Source of the DNA: Pseudomonadota bacterium
Lineage (GTDB): Bacteria > Pseudomonadota > Alphaproteobacteria > Rhizobiales > Xanthobacteraceae
Reading direction: 5' to 3'
DNA: 6,480 bases
Assembly (NCBI GenBank): GCA_023431725.1
Contig: JAEYVN010000326.1
Span: forward strand, 1 to 6,480
The translations under genes were made by a program, and so were the position numbers. Position 1 is the stretch's first letter, and the number at the start of each line of letters is the position of its first letter. The notes under the pieces are model-generated. The model was not told the origin of the DNA. It saw only the letters and a list, made by a program, of their open reading frames with translations, and did no database searches. Below, piece by piece: positions 1-6,227 of this stretch.

Positions 1-19
1 CGATTTATGAGAGCAAGCC

Positions 20-1429
<1,410 letters not shown>

Positions 1430-1446
1430 GATGCTTGCTCTGCTTT

Positions 1447-1496
1447 CGTGTCCCCGGCGCAACGCAGCGTATAACAATGCGTTGCCGAACCGGGAG
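1447..1496 (+). repeat. 50-bp palindromic intergenic repeat, copy 1
   Basis: An imperfect palindrome. An outer stem CCCGG (1453-1457) pairs with CCGGG (1490-1494). An inner 8-bp stem GCAACGCA (1459-1466) pairs with TGCGTTGC (1478-1485) around an 11-nt loop. Its first 14 and last 10 bases match the reverse complement of copy 2 (1511-1560) with one mismatch each, while the centre differs but still pairs. This makes it a member of the same element family rather than a chance hairpin. It ends 17 bp before the dipeptidase start codon. It resembles palindromic repeats I recall from Bradyrhizobium-type genomes; the family name is not known to me. Confidence 0.6.
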
Positions 1497-1510
1497 CTAT
1501 CGTCGCTTAA

Positions 1511-1560
1511 GTCCCGGTTCTGCGGAGCGGCATGTCATGCCGCACCGCGCCCGGGACACG
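1511..1560 (-). repeat. 50-bp palindromic intergenic repeat, copy 2 (inverted)
   Basis: A nearly complete hairpin. GTCCCGG (1511-1517) pairs with CCGGGAC (1551-1557), GCGG (1522-1525) with CCGC (1545-1548), and the perfect 8-bp arms GCGGCATG (1527-1534) with CATGCCGC (1536-1543) around one base. Read on the minus strand it aligns without gaps to copy 1 at about 32 of 50 positions, with near-identical ends. It starts 7 bp after the ATPase stop codon. It could act as a 3' mRNA-stabilising or attenuating hairpin for that gene, but no T-run follows, so it is not a classical intrinsic terminator. Confidence 0.65.
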
Positions 1561-1567
1561 ATACCGA

Positions 1568-3304
1568 TCAACGTTTTAATATTCCGCCGAGCGTGCCGCG
1601 CACGATCGAACGGCCGACCGATGCGCCGGTGCGGCCGCCGATCTGCTTGCCGATGGCGGCTGCGACACCACCGATCACGGTCGTCGTCACGGTGCGGGCA
1701 ACGCTGCGCGCGACGTGCTGACCGGTCGACAATTGTTCGCCGCGCTTGCGGTTGGTGCCGAAGATCGAGCCGATCCAGCTGCCGATCCCGCCTTCCTCTG
1801 CCGGCGCGGCCGTTCGCTCGATGCGTTCAGTCAGCTTCTCGTAAGCGGACTCCGTGTCGATCGCCGTGTCGTATTTGCCCTTGAGCGGGCTCGCCGCGAT
1901 GATCGCCGCGCGTTCGGCCGGCGTGATCGGCCCCATGCGCGCGGACGGCGGACGGATCATCGTTCGCTGGACCATCGACGGCGTGCCGTTGCCTTCAAGG
2001 AACGACACCAGCGCCTCGCCCTTGCCGAGCTCCATGATCACCTGCGCGGTGTTCAGCGCGGGATTGGGCCGGAAGGTGCCGGCGGCGGTCTGCACCGCCT
2101 TCTGGTCGCGCGGCGTGAAGGCGCGCAACGCGTGCTGCACGCGGTTGCCGAGCTGCGCCAGCACCTTGTCCGGCACGTCGAGCGGGTTCTGCGTGACGAA
2201 ATAGACGCCGACGCCCTTCGAGCGCACGAGACGCACCACTTGCTCGATCTTGTCGAGCAGCGCTTTCGGCGCATCGTCGAACAGCAGATGCGCCTCGTCG
2301 AAGAAGAACACCAGCTTCGGCTTTTCCGGATCGCCGACTTCCGGCAATTCCTCGAACAGCTCCGACAACAGCCACAACAGGAAGGTGGCGTAGAGCCGCG
2401 GATTGGCCATCAGCTTGTCGGCGGCCAGGATATTCACATAACCGCGGCCATCGCGGTCGACTTTCATGAAGTCCTTCAGGTCGAGCGCCGGCTCGCCGAA
2501 GAACTTTTCGCCGCCCTGGTTTTCCAGCACCAGCAGCGCACGCTGGATGGTGCCGACCGTCTGCTTGGTGACATTGCCGTATTTCGCCACCGCCAGCTTG
2601 ATCTGGTCGACGACTTCGTTGCCCGAGCCCTCTTCGGCTTCCCGCTTGCTGCCGAACGGCGCGATCGCATCGAGGATCGCCCGCAGATCCTTGAAGTCGA
2701 GCAGCGGCAGTCCTTCATCGTCGGCGATCTTGAAGGCGATGTTGAGCACGCCTTCCTGCACGTCGTTCAGATCGAGCAGCCGGGCCAGCAGCAGCGGCCC
2801 CATTTCACTGACGGTCGCGCGGATCGGATGACCCTGCTCGCCGAACAGGTCCCAGAAGATCGTCGGGAATTGATCGGGCTGGTAATCGAGCCCCATGCTC
2901 TTCGCGCGCTCGACCAGGCCCGGCTTGGCTTCACCCGGTTCGGAGATACCCGACAGGTCGCCTTTGATGTCGGCGGCGAATACCGGCACGCCATGGCGCG
3001 AGAAGCCCTCGGCAAGCACTTGCAAGGTCACGGTCTTGCCCGTGCCGGTCGCACCGGTCGCAAGGCCGTGTCGATTGGCAAGCCCGAGCGTCAACCGCTC
3101 CGGCTTCACGCTCTGGCCGACGAATATCGATCCCGGCACTTCGGCGGGCTCTGCCGGCTGAATTGGCGGCACCGGTGCAGCCGGCTTCGCCGCTGATTTC
3201 GTGGCCGTCTTTTTTGCTGCAGCCTTTCTGGGTGCTTTGACCTCAGTCGCTTCCGCTGGATTGTCAGCTGCCGCCGACTTCGTTTTCCTGGTTGCCTTCG
3301 CCAT
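1568..3304 (-). CDS. HerA-type P-loop ATPase, DUF853 family (YjgR-like)
   Basis: A 578-residue protein of the DUF853/YjgR group in the HerA-FtsK ATPase superfamily. By family it is a putative DNA-translocating or helicase-like ATPase; the cellular role of the group is not established as far as I know. The Walker A loop is GATGTGKT (residues 84-91), followed by ADIKGDLSG (111-119). The Walker B strand is LVFFFDEAH (331-339), with Glu337 the likely catalytic residue. A sensor-like FVTQNP (369-374) and the [11 protein letters not shown] region (394-404) follow. The first 55 residues are a Lys/Ala/Pro-rich, probably disordered tail resembling a histone-H1 tail. The last 70 hold two Gly-rich hydrophobic patches (about 507-516 and 540-574). 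E. coli YjgR is about 500 residues, so the N-terminal tail is the main extra part. The ATG is supported by GAGGA at 3310-3314, 5 nt away. The gene is divergent from the small DUF pair and upstream of the dipeptidase gene. Confidence 0.93.
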   Translation of the reverse strand: MAKATRKTKSAAADNPAEATEVKAPRKAAAKKTATKSAAKPAAPVPPIQPAEPAEVPGSIFVGQSVKPERLTLGLANRHGLATGATGTGKTVTLQVLAEGFSRHGVPVFAADIKGDLSGISEPGEAKPGLVERAKSMGLDYQPDQFPTIFWDLFGEQGHPIRATVSEMGPLLLARLLDLNDVQEGVLNIAFKIADDEGLPLLDFKDLRAILDAIAPFGSKREAEEGSGNEVVDQIKLAVAKYGNVTKQTVGTIQRALLVLENQGGEKFFGEPALDLKDFMKVDRDGRGYVNILAADKLMANPRLYATFLLWLLSELFEELPEVGDPEKPKLVFFFDEAHLLFDDAPKALLDKIEQVVRLVRSKGVGVYFVTQNPLDVPDKVLAQLGNRVQHALRAFTPRDQKAVQTAAGTFRPNPALNTAQVIMELGKGEALVSFLEGNGTPSMVQRTMIRPPSARMGPITPAERAAIIAASPLKGKYDTAIDTESAYEKLTERIERTAAPAEEGGIGSWIGSIFGTNRKRGEQLSTGQHVARSVARTVTTTVIGGVAAAIGKQIGGRTGASVGRSIVRGTLGGILKR

Positions 3305-3309
3305 CGCAG

Positions 3310-3314
3310 TCCTC
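3310..3314 (-). promoter_or_regulatory. Shine-Dalgarno site of the DUF853 ATPase gene
   Basis: GAGGA on the minus strand, 5 nt before the ATG at 3304. It fixes the start of the ATPase and so confirms that the Lys/Ala-rich N-terminal tail is translated. Confidence 0.7.
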
Positions 3315-3339
3315 GCACGGGCCTCTTGAAATCAATATC

Positions 3340-3368
3340 ATTTTTCTGCCGTCGCGCTATCGGGTCAA
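3340..3368 (-). promoter_or_regulatory. Candidate sigma70-type promoter of the ATPase gene
   Basis: On the minus strand, TTGACC (3363-3368, 5 of 6 to the -35 consensus) is followed after exactly 17 nt by AAAAAT (3340-3345, 4 of 6 to the -10 consensus). Transcription would start near 3333, leaving a leader of about 30 nt that contains the GAGGA site. The -10 box is poor, so this is a candidate only. No equally good promoter was found for the plus-strand gene that starts at 3536. Confidence 0.4.
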
Positions 3369-3522
3369 CGCATTGTAGCGACCGCGACCTGCAACCTGTC
3401 CGAACAGGACAACAATCCGATCGTTGCTATGGTGTCACACCGTTGCACATTTGTCGGTGGATGTATTTCCTTTCGCCCCGTTTTCATTATCAATGATCGA
3501 CTACATACCCGCCGACAGTGCG

Positions 3523-3530
3523 GGAGGGGG
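3523..3530 (+). promoter_or_regulatory. Shine-Dalgarno site that sets the start of the 116-aa gene
   Basis: GGAGGGGG ends 5 nt before the ATG at 3536. An in-frame GTG at 3518 lies upstream of this site and has no ribosome site of its own, so the ATG is the start. Confidence 0.75.
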
Positions 3531-3535
3531 CGAAC

Positions 3536-3886
3536 ATGGACGAACTTGTCGGGCGACTTGTCGCCACACTTGGTATTGATCGCGACGTTGCCGAAAAGTC
3601 GGTCGCCATCATTCTCGCCTTCCTCATCAAGGAAGCGCCTGCTGACAAGATCCAGCCTCTGCTCGACGCCATGCCCGGTGCGGCGGAAGCCGCCGCTGCC
3701 GCGCCCTCCGGTGGCCTGTTTGGCGGCATCATGGGTGTCGGCACACAATTGATGGGATTGGGGCTCGGCATGGGCGAAGTGCAGGACGTAGCCCGCACCC
3801 TGCTCGGTTTTGCACGTGAAAAACTCGGCGAAGACGCTGTCGGCGAACTCGTCAGTTCGATCCCGGGGCTTTCGCAGTTCGCCTGA
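3536..3886 (+). CDS. Small DUF2267-like protein of unknown function
   Basis: A 116-residue, probably soluble and helical protein. I recognise it as a type common in Bradyrhizobium relatives, usually labelled DUF2267 or hypothetical; a DUF2780-like assignment is also possible. No catalytic motif or signal peptide is seen. Residues 19-48 and 82-111 form an internal pseudo-repeat, each a helix with L..F near its middle and ending in PG after a hydrophobic stretch. They are joined by an Ala-rich run (49-56) and a Gly/Met/Leu-rich stretch (59-80) that could be a flexible hinge or a membrane-associating segment, though it is too Gly-rich for a confident transmembrane call. The protein ends in PGLSQFA. 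The DUF4332 gene starts 29 nt downstream, so the two are probably co-transcribed. The ATPase gene is divergent. Function cannot be inferred; confidence is in the gene being real. Confidence 0.85.
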   Translation: MDELVGRLVATLGIDRDVAEKSVAIILAFLIKEAPADKIQPLLDAMPGAAEAAAAAPSGGLFGGIMGVGTQLMGLGLGMGEVQDVARTLLGFAREKLGEDAVGELVSSIPGLSQFA

Positions 3887-3903
3887 CCCGATTTCCGGTG
3901 TGT

Positions 3904-3908
3904 GGGGA
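3904..3908 (+). promoter_or_regulatory. Shine-Dalgarno-like site for the TTG start of the DUF4332 gene
   Basis: GGGGA lies 7 nt before TTG at 3916. The alternative in-frame GTG at 3898 has no purine-rich site ahead of it and lies upstream of this one, which favours the TTG. Confidence 0.5.
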
Positions 3909-3915
3909 TTCCAGC

Positions 3916-4323
3916 TTGTCAAAATCGTTGAAAGATCTGGATGGACTTGGCTCTGAGGTGATCGAGAGCCTGAAATCGGCGGGTATCCGCACATCCGAGA
4001 AGCTTCTCGAGGCGACCAAAAGCCCGAAGGGCCGCAAGGAATTGTCAGCCAAGACCGGCATCGATCAGGCCCGGCTGCTCCGCTTCGCCAATCTTGCCGA
4101 CAAGCTGCGGGTCAAGGGACTGGGCGAAGGCTATGCCGAGCTGCTGTGCCATGTCGGTGTCGATACGGTCCGTGAACTGAAATACCGCAACCCGCAAAAG
4201 CTCGCCACGGCGATGCGCGAGACGAACGACAAGCTGAAGCTGGTGCGCCTGGTTCCGACCGAGAAGGCCGTCACCCGATGGGTCGAGGCAGCCAAGAACC
4301 TGCCGCCGAAGATCTCCTACTAG
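3916..4323 (+). CDS. DUF4332 helix-hairpin-helix protein
   Basis: A 135-residue protein matching the DUF4332 pattern. It has two helix-hairpin-helix-like units, one around DGLGSEVIESLKSAGI (residues 9-24) and one around KGLGEGYAELLCHVGV (67-82). A Lys/Arg-rich middle (29-56) and a conserved-looking C-terminal part with LVRLVPTEKAVTRW (about 110-123) complete it. Such motifs usually contact the DNA backbone non-specifically or mediate protein contacts; no enzymatic residues are seen, and the biological role of the family is not established. Related proteins I recall begin at (M)SKSL, which fits TTG at 3916 with GGGGA upstream; a start at GTG 3898 would add 6 residues. It follows the DUF2267-like gene by 29 nt and is closed by a terminator-like hairpin, so the pair forms a short operon separate from the fol genes. 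Confidence 0.85.
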   Translation: MSKSLKDLDGLGSEVIESLKSAGIRTSEKLLEATKSPKGRKELSAKTGIDQARLLRFANLADKLRVKGLGEGYAELLCHVGVDTVRELKYRNPQKLATAMRETNDKLKLVRLVPTEKAVTRWVEAAKNLPPKISY

Positions 4324-4352
4324 GACCATTTGCGGTACGTCTGCGCTTCTCC

Positions 4353-4386
4353 CTTCTTGCGTGTGAGTGCAAGAAGCACGATTTTT
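4353..4386 (+). terminator. Putative intrinsic terminator after the DUF pair
   Basis: A perfect 8-bp stem, CTTCTTGC (4353-4360) with GCAAGAAG (4369-4376), with an 8-nt loop and then TTTTT at 4382-4386. The 5-nt gap between stem and T-run and the AU-rich stem make it moderate rather than strong. It lies 29 bp after the DUF4332 stop codon and 29 bp before folP. Confidence 0.5.
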
Positions 4387-4415
4387 ATCAATCGATCTGT
4401 TAGAAGCGCCGGGCC

Positions 4416-5258
4416 ATGACCACAGTTCCTGCCGACGCAAAACAACCGTTTCGACTTGATCGCCTGTTGTCGCCGAAGCGCGCGACCGTGATGGGTATTC
4501 TCAACCTGACGCCTGACTCGTTTTCCGACGGCGGCAAATTCGTCGATCCGCTGGTGGCCATGACCCACGCCCGGAAAATGATCGCCGAGGGCGCCGACAT
4601 CATCGATGTGGGTGCGGAATCCACGCGTCCCTATGGAGGGATGGCTCCCGTCACCGCGCAGATGGAGCGCGAACGGCTGGCACCGGTTCTTTCGGCGGTC
4701 ATCGCACTCGGCAAACCGGTCTCGATCGACACGATGAAGGCAGAGGTGGCCGATTGGGCCATTCGCCAGGGTGCCGTCATCGCCAATGACATCTGGGGCC
4801 TGCAGCGCGACCCCGACATGGCCCATGTGGTCGCCGATCATGGCGTTCCTGTCATTGTCATGCACAATCGCGAGACGGCCGATCCGGCGATCGACATCAT
4901 CGCCGACATGAATGCCTTCTTCGAACGCTCACTGGATATTGCAGCCAAGGCCGGCATCCGTCGCGAACAGATCGTGCTCGATCCAGGCATCGGCTTCGGC
5001 AAGGTGCCGGAACAAAGCATCATCGCGGTTGCGCAATTGCATCGCTTCAAGCATTTCGGCCTGCCGATCCTGATCGGCCTCTCACGCAAACGCTTCATCG
5101 CCTCGATCGTCCCCTCCGAGCCCGACCAACGGCTCGGAGGCTCGATAGCAGGTCATCTTTTCGCAGTTCAGGCCGGGGCCACGATTGTGCGCGCCCATGA
5201 TGTCGCCGAAACCATGCAGGCGCTTCGCATCTACGAAGCGATCAGGGACGCGCAATGA
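4416..5258 (+). CDS. folP: Dihydropteroate synthase
   Basis: Condenses 6-hydroxymethyl-dihydropterin pyrophosphate with p-aminobenzoate to give dihydropteroate; this is the sulfonamide target of folate synthesis, in the cytosol. The 280 residues form a TIM barrel with all family signatures: MGILNLTPDSFSDGG (residues 26-40, Asn30 metal ligand by homology), DVGAESTRP (64-72, the p-aminobenzoate/sulfonamide loop), SIDT (103-106, Asp105), NDIWG (124-128), VIVMHN (146-151), LDPGIGFGK (188-196, Asp189), GLSRKRF (221-227, Lys225) and RAHD (259-262). No key residue is missing, and it has none of the features I associate with mobile Sul enzymes. The ATG has only a weak AGAAG at 4402-4406; the approximately 20 residues before the barrel are usual. 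The gene overlaps folB by ATGA. It is first in the cluster although it catalyses the last of the three steps. Confidence 0.97.
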   Translation: MTTVPADAKQPFRLDRLLSPKRATVMGILNLTPDSFSDGGKFVDPLVAMTHARKMIAEGADIIDVGAESTRPYGGMAPVTAQMERERLAPVLSAVIALGKPVSIDTMKAEVADWAIRQGAVIANDIWGLQRDPDMAHVVADHGVPVIVMHNRETADPAIDIIADMNAFFERSLDIAAKAGIRREQIVLDPGIGFGKVPEQSIIAVAQLHRFKHFGLPILIGLSRKRFIASIVPSEPDQRLGGSIAGHLFAVQAGATIVRAHDVAETMQALRIYEAIRDAQ

Positions 5259-5635
5259 ACAAGACTGCCACCGACAGGATTTTCATCTCGGGGCTCGCGC
5301 TGCACGCCAATCACGGCGTGATGGCGCACGAAGCGAAAGTCGGCCAGACCTTCAAGCTGGATATTCTGCTCGACATCGATCTCAGCCACGCATCGCGCTC
5401 GGACCGTCTCGCGCATACCGTGTCCTATGGCACCGTGACGGAAATCGCGACCGAAGCCTTCTGCGCGCAACGCTTCCGCCTGATCGAAGCCGCCGCAGGC
5501 GCAGTGATCGATGCCCTGCTCGACAAATTTCCGCCGATCAGGAAAGTGCAACTCACCGTGCACAAGCCGCACGCCCCGATTGCTGCGACATTCGATGATG
5601 TCGGTGTCATCATCTCTCGCGAACGGGCAAGCTGA
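5255..5635 (+). CDS. folB: Dihydroneopterin aldolase
   Basis: Cleaves 7,8-dihydroneopterin to 6-hydroxymethyl-7,8-dihydropterin and glycolaldehyde, supplying FolK. The 126-residue length is typical of this octameric tunnelling-fold enzyme. The N-terminal NHGVMAHE carries Glu26 (pterin anchor region), TVSYGTV carries Tyr58, RFRLIEAAA carries Glu78, and TVHKPHAPI carries the catalytic Lys104. VGQTFKLDI (29-37) is the usual first core strand. Its ATG overlaps the folP stop as ATGA, with AGGGA at 5244-5248 inside folP, so translation is likely coupled. folK follows after 1 nt. Epimerase or oxygenase side activity, known for some family members, cannot be judged here. Confidence 0.95.
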   Translation: MNKTATDRIFISGLALHANHGVMAHEAKVGQTFKLDILLDIDLSHASRSDRLAHTVSYGTVTEIATEAFCAQRFRLIEAAAGAVIDALLDKFPPIRKVQLTVHKPHAPIAATFDDVGVIISRERAS

Positions 5636-5636
5636 C

Positions 5637-6119
5637 ATGCCGCGCGCCTTCATCGCATTCGGCGGCAATGTTGGTGATGCGAGGGAGACCATCGCGCGGG
5701 CCATCACGCAATTCTGCGACGGCGACCGCATCCGCCTGATCGCGCGTTCGTCCGACTATAAGACGCCGCCGTGGGGCAAGACCGACCAGCCGGCCTTCAT
5801 CAATGCCTGCATCATCATCGACACCGGGCTGACCCCGCTCGGTCTCCTGGATGAGGCCCATGAAGTCGAACGTGCTTTCGGCCGTGATCGCCACAAGGAG
5901 GAACGTTGGGGGCCGCGCAGTCTCGATATCGATCTGCTCACCTACGGCGAGGACACGATCGACGATCCGGATCTGACCCTGCCGCACCCACGGCTGTTCG
6001 AGCGCGCCTTCGTGCTCGTGCCGCTGCTCGAAATCGCTCCCAACGCCATCATCGCCGGCCGGTCCCTGCGCGAGGCCCTCGCCCGGCTTGACCAGAGCGG
6101 GATCGAGCGGCTTGTCTGA
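5637..6119 (+). CDS. folK: 6-hydroxymethyl-7,8-dihydropterin pyrophosphokinase (HPPK)
   Basis: Transfers pyrophosphate from ATP to 6-hydroxymethyl-dihydropterin, making the substrate of FolP. The 160-residue protein has the family signatures in order: GGNVGD (9-14), SSDYKTPPWG (38-47), AFINAC (53-58), AHEVERAFGRDR (74-85), and ERWGPRSLDIDLL (89-101) with Asp97 and Asp99 as magnesium ligands by homology. LPHPR (115-119) and RAFVLVPL (123-130) follow. GGN in place of the common GSN is usual in related alphaproteobacteria as I recall. The ATG lies 1 nt after the folB stop, with only a weak upstream GGGC, consistent with coupling to folB translation. The frame is open further upstream within folB, but nothing there looks like HPPK. 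An intergenic repeat begins 1 bp after the stop. Confidence 0.96.
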   Translation: MPRAFIAFGGNVGDARETIARAITQFCDGDRIRLIARSSDYKTPPWGKTDQPAFINACIIIDTGLTPLGLLDEAHEVERAFGRDRHKEERWGPRSLDIDLLTYGEDTIDDPDLTLPHPRLFERAFVLVPLLEIAPNAIIAGRSLREALARLDQSGIERLV

Positions 6120-6120
6120 A

Positions 6121-6200
6121 TTGTCATGCTCCGCAAAAGCGGGACATCCACCGAGACTTGCCGAGCGGACCGGATCGCCCGCCTACGCGGGCGATGACAA
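6121..6200. repeat. 80-bp intergenic repeat-like element with terminal inverted repeats
   Basis: Bounded by TTGTCAT (6121-6127) and its exact reverse complement ATGACAA (6194-6200). Inside are a small hairpin CCGC-AAAA-GCGG (6131-6142) and a perfect 9-bp hairpin ATCGCCCGC (6174-6182) with GCGGGCGAT (6187-6195) around CTAC. The layout matches short dispersed repeats I recall from Bradyrhizobium, Nitrobacter and Rhodopseudomonas genomes, where a TGTCAT...ATGACA frame surrounds GC-rich hairpins; this is memory, not a search. There is no coding capacity. It could protect the 3' end of the folK transcript, but lacks a T-run for intrinsic termination. Confidence 0.6.
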
Positions 6201-6227
6201 CCGTTATTGTTCATGGTCACATAGCAT

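Noticed and set aside
1430..1477. Upstream TTG start at 1477 for the dipeptidase
   Set aside because: The extra 16 codons lie in the palindromic repeat, lack a ribosome site and do not look like protein conserved in the family; ATG 1429 is better.
1511..1557. Intrinsic terminator for the ATPase gene
   Set aside because: The hairpin is strong but no T-run follows on the minus strand, and a similar inverted copy sits next to it, so a repeat element explains it better.
1715..3196. Long plus-strand open frame (493 codons) opposite the ATPase gene
   Set aside because: Its translation is Arg/His/Leu-rich without domains and mirrors the codon bias of the minus-strand gene. The minus strand carries clear Walker motifs and a ribosome site, so this is an antisense shadow.
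3518..3535. GTG start at 3518 for the DUF2267-like gene
   Set aside because: It lies ahead of the strong GGAGGGGG site that serves the ATG at 3536.
3365..3994. Minus-strand open frame across the divergent intergenic region and the 116-aa gene
   Set aside because: No family resemblance, overlaps a real gene with a strong Shine-Dalgarno, and its composition is that of an antisense frame in GC-rich DNA.
4320..4865. Minus-strand open frame opposite the start of folP
   Set aside because: Antisense to well-conserved folP motifs; no ribosome site or domain seen.
4416..5258. folP as a sulfonamide-resistance (sul-type) gene
   Set aside because: All chromosomal DHPS motifs are standard and it sits in a native folate operon; nothing indicates an acquired allele.
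5511..5636. Earlier in-frame start for folK inside folB
   Set aside because: The added 42 residues are folB read in another frame and HPPK begins right at the ATG 5637 (MPRAFIAFGGN).
5231..5731. Minus-strand open frame opposite folB and the start of folK
   Set aside because: Antisense shadow; both plus-strand genes have complete catalytic motifs.
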